64,000 nucleotides of DNA from DASXQK01 sp963757155 (lineage in GTDB: Bacteria > Pseudomonadota > Alphaproteobacteria > Dongiales > Dongiaceae), in the NCBI GenBank assembly GCA_963757155.1, contig CAVWQS010000017.1, positions 62,001-126,000 on the forward strand, read 5' to 3'. How positions within the stretch are numbered: the first letter of the stretch is position 1; each line of letters opens with the position of its first letter. Under the pieces are notes generated by a model, which worked only from the letters and a program-made list of their open reading frames with translations, made no database searches and was not told the origin of the DNA. The translations under genes were made by a program, and so were the position numbers. Shown piece after piece: positions 51,912 through 61,579 of this stretch.

Positions 51912-53540
51912 GTGGATGTCTTCGACTACATCATCGTCGGCGCAGGGTCCGCCGGCTCGGTGGTCGCTGCCCGGCTCACGGAGGATAGCCGCCGTCGCGT
52001 CCTGCTGCTGGAGGCCGGGCCCTCGGACTGGAGATTCTGGGTTCAGCTGCCGATCGGCTACGGCAAGACATTTTACGACCGCCGCGTGAACTGGATGTAT
52101 CAGAGCGAGCCGGTTCCGGGTTTGGGCGGCCGCGACAACTACTTTCCCCGCGGCAAGGTCCTGGGCGGGTCGAGCTCGATCAACGCCATGGTCTATTCCC
52201 GCGGCCAGGCGGGCGATTTCGACGATTGGGAGGCGGAGGGCAATCCGGGCTGGGGATGGCGCGACATCCTGCCGGTCTACAAGCGCATGGAGGATCACGC
52301 GTTGGGCGCCGGCCCCTGGCATGGCGCCGGCGGCCCACTGCATGTCAGCGAAATCTCCGGTGCGGTGCATCCCCTGACCCGCGAGTTCGTCAAGGCGGGG
52401 GAGGAGGCCGGCATTCCCTTCACCGCCGACCTCAATGGCGCCAGCATCGAGGGTGTCGGCTTCTACCAGATCAATACGCGCGGCGGCCTACGCCTCTCGG
52501 CCGCCCGCGCTTATCTCTGGCCGGCCGAGAGCCGGCCCAATCTGCGGATCGAGACGGGTGCACTGGCGACCCGAATCCTGTTCGAGGGCAAGCGCGCCGT
52601 CGGCGTCGCCTATGAGCAGCGGGGCCAGAGCTGCGAGGCCCGCGCCGGGGCGGAGGTGATCCTCTGCGGCGGCTCGATCAATTCCCCGCAGCTGCTGCAG
52701 CTCTCCGGTGTCGGTCCCGCCACGCTGCTGAAATCCTGCGGCATCGAGGTGCAGCATGAGAGCCAGGCAGTCGGGCAAAATCTCCAGGACCACCTCTGTC
52801 ACGACTATGTCTATCGCTGCCGGGTGCCGAGCCTGAACGACCAGCTCAACAACTGGCCGGGCCGGCTGCGGGCAGGGCTGCGCTATGTGCTGACGCGGGG
52901 CGGGCCCCTTGCCCTCAGCGTCAATCAGGGCGGCGGCTTCTTCCGCACCGGCGCGGATCTCGCCCGCCCCAATATGCAGCTCTATTTCTGCCCGCTGACC
53001 TATGAGAAGGTCCCGCCCGGCACGCGGGCCCTGCTGAAGCCCGATCCCTTTTCGGGCCTCACCCTCAGCGCGTCACCCTGCCGTCCGACGAGCCGGGGCG
53101 AGATCAGGATCAAATCGGCCGACCCCCGGGAGGCGCCGCAGATCCAGCCGAACTATCTCTCGACCAACCATGACCTGGAGGAGCTGCTGGCCGGCGCCCG
53201 TTTCCTGCGCCGCCTGGCCGCGGCACCTTCGCTGGCGAGGGTCATCGAGCAGGAGCTGAAACCGGGGCCGGCGGCGGCGAGCGAGGAGGAGTTGGTGGCG
53301 GATATCCGCGCCCGCAGCTATTCCGTGTTCCATCCCGTCGGCACCTGCCGCATGGGCCCCGATCAGGCACAGGCAGTCGTGGATCATCGCTTGAGGGTCC
53401 ATGGCTTGGCGGGCCTTCGGGTGATCGACGCCTCTATCTTTCCCACGGTCACTTCAGGCAATACGAATGCGCCGGCCATCATGGTGGGCGAAAAGGGCGC
53501 CGCTCTCGTCCTGGAGGATGCAGGCCAGGCTGGTGCTTGA
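51912..53540 (+). CDS. GMC-family FAD-dependent oxidoreductase (choline-dehydrogenase-like)
   Basis: This 542-residue FAD enzyme oxidises alcohols or amino alcohols. The FAD-binding motif DYIIVGAGSAGSVVAARL and PRGKVLGGSSSINAMVYSRG are at the N-terminus. The C-terminal region has HPVGTCRMG with the catalytic His and VIDASIFPTVTSGNTNAPAI with the second catalytic residue. The start is a GTG at 51912. It is 25 bp after the ABC permease, so the imported compound may be its substrate, for example an amino alcohol, which is a reasonable but unproven link. Confidence 0.93.
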   Translation: MDVFDYIIVGAGSAGSVVAARLTEDSRRRVLLLEAGPSDWRFWVQLPIGYGKTFYDRRVNWMYQSEPVPGLGGRDNYFPRGKVLGGSSSINAMVYSRGQAGDFDDWEAEGNPGWGWRDILPVYKRMEDHALGAGPWHGAGGPLHVSEISGAVHPLTREFVKAGEEAGIPFTADLNGASIEGVGFYQINTRGGLRLSAARAYLWPAESRPNLRIETGALATRILFEGKRAVGVAYEQRGQSCEARAGAEVILCGGSINSPQLLQLSGVGPATLLKSCGIEVQHESQAVGQNLQDHLCHDYVYRCRVPSLNDQLNNWPGRLRAGLRYVLTRGGPLALSVNQGGGFFRTGADLARPNMQLYFCPLTYEKVPPGTRALLKPDPFSGLTLSASPCRPTSRGEIRIKSADPREAPQIQPNYLSTNHDLEELLAGARFLRRLAAAPSLARVIEQELKPGPAAASEEELVADIRARSYSVFHPVGTCRMGPDQAQAVVDHRLRVHGLAGLRVIDASIFPTVTSGNTNAPAIMVGEKGAALVLEDAGQAGA

Positions 53541-53726
53541 TCGCGGTGAAGCTAGGCAATACACATCCACGACCGCGGGAATGCGGCGCGGACCGCGTGG
53601 TGGCGCGGCTGGCTTTGCCGCACCGAGGTCCGAGAAGGGGCTGGCGGCGGGCGATGCGATTGGGTAAGCAGGGCGCCCTGAGTGGCGGTGGGGGCCGCCG
53701 GAGCAACGATCGGTCAAACGGATAGC

Positions 53727-54890
53727 ATGCGCACCCTCGCCAAGGTCCTCCTCATCCTCCTCATCACCGCCGGCCTCTATTGGGCGCTGGACATCGGCTA
53801 TGGCTATTACGCCGGCAAGATCCAGCGGGCGGAGCCGCCGAACGCGGCGAATATCCCGGGGCTGCGCGGCCTGCCCTATGCCAGCGGCGATTTCATGATC
53901 GAGGCCGGCTCGACCATCGACACCGAGGCCGTGCCCGGCACGGGCATCCTGACGCCCAAGGAATTCCACGGCACCTTCTTCAACATCGACCGCAAGCCGC
54001 CCACGGAGCTGCTGTATCGGCGCACGAGCAACCCGGATCCTGCCAAGCCGCCCACGGTCACGGTGCTGCTCATCGGCGGCTCGACCATCTTCGGGGCCGA
54101 TGCGCCCGACGATCTCACCATCGCCAGCCTGCTGTCCCGGCGCCTCAACGCCGATGACAAGAGCCACAGCTATGTCGTCCTCAATGCCGGCACCTTCGGC
54201 GCCAATTCGACGATGGAGCGCGAGCGCCTGCAGTATGAGCTCGCCCATGGGCAGAAGCCCGAGATCGTCATCGTCATGGATGGCGGGCTGGATCTCATGG
54301 GCGGCATCTATCTGGGGGCCCCGGGGCGGACATTCGCGGAGGGCAGGGGGCAGGTGGCCGATTTCTTCCACCGTTACTTCCCGCACAATATCTACTGGGG
54401 GCTGCGGGGCTGGCTGTCGCAGCGGGCCATCAAGCTCGGGCTGAAGAAGCCGCCGGCGAATATCCAGAAGCCCGTCGATGTCGAGAAGCTCACCAAGGAT
54501 ACGGTCGCCTTCTGGCTCGACAATGAGCTCGCCATGGCGAAGCTGGCCAAGGATGCCGGCGCGCGATTCATCTCCGTGCTCGAGCCCAACCGCTATGCCT
54601 CCAGCTTCTCCCATCCGACCGACGATCTGAAATTCGTCGACCGCCAGACCGATGGCCATCTGCCGGGGCTGCGGCCCATCATGCCGAAGGCCCTGGCCCA
54701 GCTTTCCGCCGGGAGCGACAGCCTGAAGGCCCAGGGGATCGAGACCCTCGATCTCTCGACCATCTTCAAGGACAAGACGCAGAACCTGTTCACCGACGGC
54801 GCCGGTCATTTCAACTCGATCGGCAATGCCATGGTGGCCGACCGCCTGGCCGCCGCCATTCTGGCCACCACGGCAGCGACGCAGCCCTGA
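53727..54890 (+). CDS. SGNH-like membrane-anchored protein, paralogue 1
   Basis: This 387-residue protein has an N-terminal membrane helix (LAKVLLILLITAGLYWALDI) and an extracytoplasmic SGNH-like domain. The Ser motif reads LIGGSTIFGADAPDDLT, with Gly where classical GDSL enzymes have Asp. The second block is VLNAGTFGANSTMERE. The C-terminal His is in DGAGHFNSIGNAMVADRL. It is one of five paralogues here (this one, 54901, 56348, 60187 and 61580). A role in acetylating or deacetylating a cell-surface glycan is plausible. It has only a weak ribosome-binding site at the ATG. Confidence 0.82.
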   Translation: MRTLAKVLLILLITAGLYWALDIGYGYYAGKIQRAEPPNAANIPGLRGLPYASGDFMIEAGSTIDTEAVPGTGILTPKEFHGTFFNIDRKPPTELLYRRTSNPDPAKPPTVTVLLIGGSTIFGADAPDDLTIASLLSRRLNADDKSHSYVVLNAGTFGANSTMERERLQYELAHGQKPEIVIVMDGGLDLMGGIYLGAPGRTFAEGRGQVADFFHRYFPHNIYWGLRGWLSQRAIKLGLKKPPANIQKPVDVEKLTKDTVAFWLDNELAMAKLAKDAGARFISVLEPNRYASSFSHPTDDLKFVDRQTDGHLPGLRPIMPKALAQLSAGSDSLKAQGIETLDLSTIFKDKTQNLFTDGAGHFNSIGNAMVADRLAAAILATTAATQP

Positions 54891-54900
54891 GGCGGGCCCG

Positions 54901-56065
54901 ATGCGCGCGCTTCGCAACGCGATCATCATTCTGGCCGTCACGCTTGGCGGTCTATGTCGTCGTCGACCTCGCCTTCGGCCTGTTCCAGCACTATCAGAAC
55001 CATCTGTTTCCGCCGGATCCCAATGCCGTTCCCGGCCATCGCGGGCAGCCCTATGCCACGAGCGATTTCATCGTGGAGGCGCTGGAGCTGGGCGCGGTGA
55101 TGACCATTCCCGGCACCAATCTGCTGGAGCCCCAGGAGGTCCACGGACGCTACTACAATGTCGACCGCCTGGTGCCGGCCGACCTCTTCTACCGGCGGAC
55201 ACTCAATCCGCCGGTGGACCAGCGCCCGACCGTCACCGTCCTTTTCATCGGCGGCTCGAATGTCTATGGCGCCGAGGTGCCCGACGACATGACGATCCCC
55301 AGCCAGCTCTCGGAACGCCTGAACCAGCTCGATCCCGCCCATCGCTACCTCGTGGTGAACGCCGGGGTGACCGGCGCGGATTCGGTGCTGGAGAAGGGGC
55401 GGCTCGATTACGAGCTCGCCCATGGCCAGAAGCCCGACATCGTCCTGGTCATGGATGGCGGCCTCGATGTCATGGAGGGGATCTATATGGGCGTCCCCCG
55501 GCGGCCCCAGGCGGCGGGGCGCAGCCAGCCCGTGGAGTGGTTCTACCGTTACGTTCCCCTCAACATCTACCGGGCGCTTCGGGCCTGGGGGGCTGGCCAT
55601 GCGGTGGCCCTCGGTCTGAAGCATCCGCCCGCCCAGCTCCAGGATCCGGCGCGGCTGAAGCGGCTGACCGACGCCACCATGGACTACTATTTGGCGAATG
55701 AGGCCGGCATGGCCGCACTCGCCGACAAGGCTCGTGCTCGCTTCATCTCTATCGTGGAACCCAACCGGTATGCCTCTGATTTCAAAATAAAAGCCGATGA
55801 CCTCGCCTATGTGGACGAGGGCATGTCGGCACATATGCCGGGGCTCAAGGAATCGCTGCCCGGGTTCTTGAAGACACTCTCGGTGGCGCATGCCGGCCTG
55901 GCGGCCAAGGGCATCGAAACTCTTGATCTATCGGCAATGTTCCAGGATAAGACCGGCAACATCTTCACCACGAGTTCCGGCCACTTCAACGGAACCGGGA
56001 GCCGAATCGTGGCCGAGCGCATCGCGGAGGCCATCTTGCATCCGCAGGCCGCCTCGCAGCCGTGA
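54901..56065 (+). CDS. SGNH-like membrane-anchored protein, paralogue 2, with apparent frameshift
   Basis: The ATG at 54901 (MRALRNAIIILAVTL) starts a membrane helix, but one extra base near 54943 shifts the frame; the rest (VYVVVDLAFGLFQHYQN onward) lies in the next frame. Corrected length is about 387 residues. The Ser motif is FIGGSNVYGAEVPDDMT, the second block VVNAGVTGADSVLEKGRL, and the His block SSGHFNGTGSRIVAERIAE. It follows paralogue 1 by 10 bp, in the same operon. Confidence 0.8.
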
Positions 56066-56145
56066 GGATGCGGGCCGGGAAGGGGAGCACCCTTCCTCTC
56101 CGTCCAGGGTGGGCGGGCCCTTGGTTTTGAACGGAGGAGCTAGAG

Positions 56146-56295
56146 ATGTCGTTAGTCGCGGAGCTGTGGACCTTCCTGCGGGTGCGCAAGAAGTTCTGGC
56201 TGCTGCCCATCGTCCTGGTGATGGTGCTGTTCGGCGGTTTGGTCGTCCTGAGCCAGATTTCGGCCGTGGCGCCCTTCATCTACACGCTATTCTAG
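56146..56295 (+). CDS. DUF5989-like 49-residue membrane protein, copy 1
   Basis: This microprotein starts MSLVAELWTFLRVRKKFWLL after GGAGGAGCTAGAG, a strong ribosome-binding site. A basic stretch (RVRKKFW) precedes one hydrophobic helix (LLPIVLVMVLFGGLVVLSQI), and the end is SAVAPFIYTLF. It resembles small proteins that accompany SxtJ and carbamoyltransferase genes in many bacteria. A second copy, 43 of 49 residues identical by eye, is at 58122. Confidence 0.85.
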   Translation: MSLVAELWTFLRVRKKFWLLPIVLVMVLFGGLVVLSQISAVAPFIYTLF

Positions 56296-56347
56296 GCGCC
56301 GCGCCCGTCTCGGACATCGCCGGCCGACCACCGGAGCTGCGTTGAGC

Positions 56348-57508
56348 ATGCGTTTCCTGCGCCGCGCAGCCATCGTGATAGGCATCACTTTCGTTGCCTA
56401 TCTCGTGGCCGATTGGTCGGTCGGCGCCTATTTTGCCTATCGTGACCGGGAGGCGCCGCCAAATCCCGCCGGCATCCCCGGCTACAAGGGCGAGCCCTAT
56501 GCCGTGCCGGAATTCGGCCTGGAGGCGCAGCAGTCGGCGCCGCTCTACACGATTCCGGGGACCCGGTTGCTCTGGCCGCGCGAGTATCACGGGCAGTTCT
56601 TCAATATCGACCGGCTGCCGCCCACCGACAGCTATTACCGGCGCACGGTCAACCCGCCGGTCACCAAGGAACCGCCGGTGCTCGTGCTGTTCCTCGGGGG
56701 ATCGACGGTCTATGGGCCCGATACGCCCGATGGCCTCACCATGGCGAGCCAGCTCTCCACCATCCTCAACGAGCAGGACAAGTCCCACAGCTATGTGGTC
56801 CTCAACGCCGGGGTAGCGGCGCTCGACTCGACGCTCGAGCGCGAGCGGCTGGCCTATGAGCTGGATCACGGTCTGAAGCCCGCCTATGTCGTCGTCCTCG
56901 ACGGCGGGCTCGACCTGGTCGGCGGCGTCTATCTCGCATCGCCCGGCCGGCCCGTGGTATCCGGCCGCACCTATATGGGCGAGCTGTTCTACAAATACTT
57001 TCCGATCAACATCTACCGTCACCTGCGCGCCTGGGCGGCGAATCGGGCGGCGCAGTTAAAACTGAAAAATGCGCCTAAAAGTGTTAGTGATCCTCTGCGC
57101 CAGCAGAAGCTCTTGGCGGAGACGGCACGCATCTACGAGGAAAATCAACGGGCCATGGCCAAGCTCGCCGCGGGTGTGGGTGCGCGGTTCCTGACGGTTC
57201 TGGAGCCCAACCGCTACGGTACGCAATACACCCATGGCGCGACCGATCTCGATTTCGTCGCCCGGGAGACCGACGGGCATATGCCCGGCCTCTCGGGAAT
57301 CCTGCCCCAGGGCTTGCGCGCCCTTGGCGCCGCGCAGGCCAAGCTGCAGGCCGAGGGGATCGAAACGCTTGATCTGTCGGCGGTATTCAAGGATAAGACC
57401 GGCAATATCTTCACAACGAGCACGGCCCATTTGAACGCTGAAGGGAGTCGCGTCGTCGCTGAGCGGATCGCCCAGGTCATCCTGCGGCAGATCCCGGTAT
57501 CGCAGTAG
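56348..57508 (+). CDS. SGNH-like membrane-anchored protein, paralogue 3
   Basis: This 386-residue protein starts MRFLRRAAIVIGITFVAYLV (ATG at 56348; an upstream TTG at 56342 is also possible). The Ser motif is FLGGSTVYGPDTPDGLT, the second block VLNAGVAALDSTLERERL and VVLDGGLDLVGGVYL, and the His block STAHLNAEGSRVVAERIA. It lies just after the first DUF5989-like gene. It has one central stretch (KLKNAPKSVSDPLRQQKL) and the same overall layout as paralogues 1 and 2. Confidence 0.83.
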   Translation: MRFLRRAAIVIGITFVAYLVADWSVGAYFAYRDREAPPNPAGIPGYKGEPYAVPEFGLEAQQSAPLYTIPGTRLLWPREYHGQFFNIDRLPPTDSYYRRTVNPPVTKEPPVLVLFLGGSTVYGPDTPDGLTMASQLSTILNEQDKSHSYVVLNAGVAALDSTLERERLAYELDHGLKPAYVVVLDGGLDLVGGVYLASPGRPVVSGRTYMGELFYKYFPINIYRHLRAWAANRAAQLKLKNAPKSVSDPLRQQKLLAETARIYEENQRAMAKLAAGVGARFLTVLEPNRYGTQYTHGATDLDFVARETDGHMPGLSGILPQGLRALGAAQAKLQAEGIETLDLSAVFKDKTGNIFTTSTAHLNAEGSRVVAERIAQVILRQIPVSQ

Positions 57509-57680
57509 TGATGCCTGGGGGGCGACGTCAGCAGCAGGGACATATGTCCCGATGCTGCGCATCAGGGCCGGCTCACCGGCCGGCGTCCGGAGCGCCAGGG
57601 CAATGCAGCCCGGCGCCGGCGCGGACCGGGGCGGTGGCCGCGCGGCGGCATCCCCAGACAATGCAAGGAGGAACGAAAGC

Positions 57681-58109
57681 GTGACCGACCGGGGATTCCA
57701 CGAGCAGCTTGCCGAAGGCAAGGTGAAGAAGAGCTCCGAGCGCACCTTCGGCCTCGTCTTCGCGGCCTTCCTCTGCATCATCGGCCTGGTGCCGCTGATC
57801 CACCACGGGCATATCCGCCTCTGGGCCCTGGTGGCCGCCGCCGCTTTCCTGGTGGTGGCCCTGGTCGCGCCCAAGATCCTGCAGCCGCTCAACCACCTGT
57901 GGTTCCTGTTGGGCCGGCTCCTGCATCGCATCGTCAACCCCCTGGTCATGGGGGTGCTGTTCTATGTCGTGATCACGCCGGCAGCCTTGCTGATCCGCCT
58001 CGCCGGCTGGGATCTTCTGAGCCTGAAGCGCGACCCCAAAGCCCAGAGCTATTGGGTGCACCGCACGCCACCCGGCCCCGAGCCGGATAGTCTGAAGAAC
58101 ATGTTCTAG
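57681..58109 (+). CDS. SxtJ-like membrane protein
   Basis: This 142-residue protein is reached from a GTG at 57681 with AAGGAGG ten bases upstream; longer frames upstream look non-coding. It has hydrophobic helices (FGLVFAAFLCIIGLVPLI, LWALVAAAAFLVVALVA, VMGVLFYVVITPAALLI) and the C-terminal segment LKRDPKAQSYWVHRTPPGPE, which resembles SxtJ. SxtJ-type proteins typically accompany carbamoyltransferases and DUF5989. It is 12 bp upstream of the second DUF5989 gene. Confidence 0.85.
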   Translation: MTDRGFHEQLAEGKVKKSSERTFGLVFAAFLCIIGLVPLIHHGHIRLWALVAAAAFLVVALVAPKILQPLNHLWFLLGRLLHRIVNPLVMGVLFYVVITPAALLIRLAGWDLLSLKRDPKAQSYWVHRTPPGPEPDSLKNMF

Positions 58110-58121
58110 GAGGAGGCGAGG

Positions 58122-58271
58122 ATGTCCTTTCTCGGTGAAATCTGGGCCTTCCTGCGCCATCGCAAGAAGTTCTGGCTGCTGCCCATCGTGCTGGTGATGC
58201 TGCTGTTCGGCGGCTTGGTGATCTTGAGCCAGATCTCGGCGGTGGCACCCTTCATCTACACCTTGTTCTGA
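58122..58271 (+). CDS. DUF5989-like 49-residue membrane protein, copy 2
   Basis: The protein starts MSFLGEIWAFLRHRKKFWLL, with GGAGGAGGCGAGG as ribosome-binding site. It has the same hydrophobic helix (PIVLVMLLFGGLVILSQI) and the identical end SAVAPFIYTLF as copy 1. It lies between SxtJ-like and carbamoyltransferase genes, the standard position for this family. The high identity to copy 1 indicates recent duplication or selection. Confidence 0.88.
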   Translation: MSFLGEIWAFLRHRKKFWLLPIVLVMLLFGGLVILSQISAVAPFIYTLF

Positions 58272-58288
58272 GACAGCAGGCAGGTAGC

Positions 58289-60127
58289 ATGCGCATCATC
58301 GGCATATCGGCTTTCTACCATGACAGTGCGGCAGCACTGGTCCAGGACGGACGCATCATCGCCGCCGCGCAGGAGGAGCGCTTCACCCGCAAGAAGCACG
58401 ATCAGAGCTTCCCGGCGAACGCGCTTCGCTACTGCCTGGAAGAGGGCGGGCTGAAGCCGGAGGAGATCGATCACGTCGCCTTCTACGACAAGCCCTTCCT
58501 GAAATTCGAGCGGCTGCTCGAGACCTATCTCACCTTCGCGCCCAAGGGCTACACCTCCTTCCGCATGGCACTGCCGCTCTGGCTCGGCGAGAAGCTGTTC
58601 CAGAAGCGGCTCCTGAACAAGGAGCTGAAGGCGCTGGCCCCCGATGTCGAATGGGAGAAGCGGCTGCTCTTCTCCGAGCATCACCTGAGTCATGCCGCCA
58701 GCGCCTTCTATCCCTCGCCCTTCGAGGAAGCGCTGGTCCTGACCATGGACGGCGTCGGCGAGTGGACCACGACCTCGGCCGCTCATGGCCAGGGCAAGGA
58801 TCTCAAGATCATGCGCGAGATCCATTTCCCTCACTCCGTCGGCCTGCTCTATTCCGCCTTCACCTACTACACCGGCTTCAAGGTCAACTCCGGCGAGTAC
58901 AAGCTCATGGGTCTGGCCCCCTATGGGGAGCCGAAATATGCCCAGCTGATCCTGGACAAGATCATGGATCTGAAGCCGGACGGCAGCTTCCGGCTGGACC
59001 AGAGCTATTTCGACTACTGCACCGGCCTCACCATGACGAACAGCCGCTTCAATGAACTGTTCGGCGGACCGCCGCGGCGTCCGGAGCAGAAGGTGACGCA
59101 GCGCGAGATGGACCTTGCGGCCTCGATCCAGGCGGTGACCGAGGAGGTCATGCTGCGGCTGACCCGCTCGCTCGCCAAGGAGACAGGCGCGCGCAATCTA
59201 TGCCTGGCCGGCGGCGTCGCCCTCAATTGCGTGGCCAATGGCAAGATCCTGCGCGACCGCAGCTTCGAGCGGATCTGGATCCAGCCCGCCGCGGGCGATG
59301 CCGGCGGCGCGCTGGGCGCGGCCCTTGCCGCCCATCATCTGCTGCTGGGCCAGCCGCGCCAGCTGCCCGGCAACAATCTCGATGCCATGCAGGGCTCCTA
59401 CCTCGGCCCGGCCTATGAGCAAAAAGACATCGAGAAGCGGCTGGAGGCGGCGGGCGCCAAGTTCACCGTTCTCGACGAGGCCAGCCTGATCCGCGATACG
59501 GCCCAGGCGCTGGCCGACGAGAAGGCCGTGGGCTGGCATCAGGGGCGCATGGAGTTCGGACCGCGCGCGCTTGGCGGCCGTTCGATCCTGGGCGATCCGC
59601 GCTCCCCCAGCATGCAGAAGACCCTCAATCTGAAGGTCAAATACCGCGAATCCTTCCGGCCCTTCGCGCCATCCGTCCTGCGCGAGGATGTGGCGGAGTG
59701 GTTCGAGCTGGAAGATGACTCGCCCTATATGCTGCTGGTGGCCGACGTGCGCGAGAAGCATCGCCGCAAGATGACCGTCGAGGAGCAGGCGCTGTTCGGG
59801 ATCGACAAGCTGAACGTGCCGCGCTCCGACATACCGGCCGTCACCCATGTCGATTATTCGGCCCGCGTTCAGACCGTGCATCGCGAAACGAACCCGCGCT
59901 ATCACGCGCTGATCTCGGCATTCAAGGGTCTCACCGGCTGCGGCGTGCTGGTGAACACCAGTTTCAACGTCCGCGGCGAGCCCATCGTCTGCACGCCGGA
60001 GGATGCCTTCCGCTGCTTCATGGGCTCGGAGATCGAGGTCCTGACCGTGGGGAACTGCTACCTCAAGAAGGAGGAGCAGAACCCGGCTCTGAAGCAGGAC
60101 TACAAAGGCTCCTTCGAGCTCGATTAG
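58289..60127 (+). CDS. Carbamoyltransferase (NodU/CmcH/SxtI family)
   Basis: This 612-residue enzyme transfers a carbamoyl group from carbamoyl phosphate to a hydroxyl of a sugar or natural product. The N-terminal Kae1-like domain contains ISAFYHDSAAALVQDGRIIA and the metal-binding SEHHLSHAASAFY, with VLTMDGVGEW and CLAGGVALNCVANGKIL. The C-terminal domain has HQGRMEFGPRALGGRSILGD and NTSFNVRGEPIVCTPEDAFR. It is preceded by SxtJ-like and DUF5989-like genes. The acceptor is unknown; context suggests a surface polysaccharide. Confidence 0.93.
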   Translation: MRIIGISAFYHDSAAALVQDGRIIAAAQEERFTRKKHDQSFPANALRYCLEEGGLKPEEIDHVAFYDKPFLKFERLLETYLTFAPKGYTSFRMALPLWLGEKLFQKRLLNKELKALAPDVEWEKRLLFSEHHLSHAASAFYPSPFEEALVLTMDGVGEWTTTSAAHGQGKDLKIMREIHFPHSVGLLYSAFTYYTGFKVNSGEYKLMGLAPYGEPKYAQLILDKIMDLKPDGSFRLDQSYFDYCTGLTMTNSRFNELFGGPPRRPEQKVTQREMDLAASIQAVTEEVMLRLTRSLAKETGARNLCLAGGVALNCVANGKILRDRSFERIWIQPAAGDAGGALGAALAAHHLLLGQPRQLPGNNLDAMQGSYLGPAYEQKDIEKRLEAAGAKFTVLDEASLIRDTAQALADEKAVGWHQGRMEFGPRALGGRSILGDPRSPSMQKTLNLKVKYRESFRPFAPSVLREDVAEWFELEDDSPYMLLVADVREKHRRKMTVEEQALFGIDKLNVPRSDIPAVTHVDYSARVQTVHRETNPRYHALISAFKGLTGCGVLVNTSFNVRGEPIVCTPEDAFRCFMGSEIEVLTVGNCYLKKEEQNPALKQDYKGSFELD

Positions 60128-60186
60128 CGGGTCGGCGAGGGGGCGGGCCACGTCTGCAAGCCTGGCGTGGCGAGAGGGACGGGGCG

Positions 60187-61459
60187 ATGCGTGCGTTGCG
60201 GACGACGATCATCGTGCTGGCCATCACGGCGGGCATCTACACGGCGGTCGACTATCTCGTGGGGATCTGGCATCGCCATCATCTGGATATGAGCTTCCTC
60301 GAGGGCTCTCCCGCCTATCGGGGCCAGCCTTATGCGACAGAAGCATTCATCCGCGAGAAGACCCTGGAGCCCGGGCAGTGGCTGAAGATTCCGGACCAGG
60401 CCCTGCTTGCGCCCACCACCTTTCATGGGGATTTCTTCAACGTCGACGAGCTGCCGCCGACGGGAATTCCCTATCGCCGCACGATCAATCCGCCAGCCGA
60501 CGCCAGGCCCGAGCGCATCGTGCTGCTGGTCGGTGGGTCTACGGTCTACGGCCCCGAAGTCCCCGACGCCCTCACGATCGCCAGCCAGCTCTCGCGCTAC
60601 CTGAATGCGCGAGACCCCGCCCATCGCTATGTCGTCTACAACGCCGGGGTCAACGCCGCCGAATTCCACACAGGATCGCGACCGCCTGGCCTATGAGCTC
60701 AGCCGCGGGCTCCGCCCCGCGGTGGTGGTGGTCGCCGACGGGCAGCTCGATATCGTCTATGGCATCTATCAGGGCAAGCCGGGACAGCCGGCCGCCTTGC
60801 TGGAGTCGCGCTCGGGCATCATGGGATTCTTCCACCATTATCTCCCGACCAACATCGCTCAGATGGTTTGGCTCTGGTTCCACGATCGGGCGGTCGCCCA
60901 GCGCCGCGCCGCGCAAGCGAGCGCCAGCGCCCCCGCGGCCGCCAAGCCAGCTGCGGTCACCGCCACGCCCGCTGCTGCGGCCAATCCTCCGGCCGTAGCT
61001 GCCGCGGCCAGTCCCCTCACGGCCACTTCCCCTGCCGCCGCCACGCCTGCGGTGCCATTTCGGCCCATCGACCGCCAGACGGCGGAGATCTATCGCCGCA
61101 ATCATCTGGCGATGGGCGACCTGGCGGCGAAGAACGGCGCTGCCTTCCTCTCGGTACTGCCCCCCAGCCCCTTCAGCACGCAATACGACCATCCGACGGC
61201 CGATCTTCGCGCCACCTTCGCCGACACCCAGGCCCAGCTGCCGGGGCTGGTGGCCGTCGAGCGGGAAGGTCAGGCGGCGCTTGCCGGCGTCATGCACGAC
61301 CTTGCCGGCCAGGGGCGGCATAGCCTGGATCTATCGGATTTGTTCAAGGCGAAGACCGATGACGTCTTTGTCGACCTCAGCCATCTCAACGGGGCCGGCA
61401 ATGGCGTTCTCGCCGAGAAGATCGGGGAGGCGGTGCTGGAGCTCTTGCCGCCATCTTAA
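60187..61459 (+). CDS. SGNH-like membrane-anchored protein, paralogue 4, with apparent frameshift
   Basis: This protein starts MRALRTTIIVLAITAGIYTA with GGGACGGGG upstream. The Ser motif is LVGGSTVYGPEVPDALT. One extra base near 60667 breaks the frame, and the rest (TQDRDRLAYELSRGLR onward) is in the next frame. Corrected length is about 423 residues. It carries an Ala/Pro/Thr-rich low-complexity linker of about 50 residues (60905-61065) that the other paralogues lack. The catalytic-like D-x-x-H is present in VDLSHLNGAG. Confidence 0.8.
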
Positions 61460-61579
61460 CCAGCGGCATAGAACATAGGAGACGAATCGAGCCGTCGCGG
61501 CCGTACTGGGCTCATCCGCCGCGACCGACGACGGGGGCCGGGGCAGAGATCCCGACCCTGACTTGAGGGGGAAGGGGTC

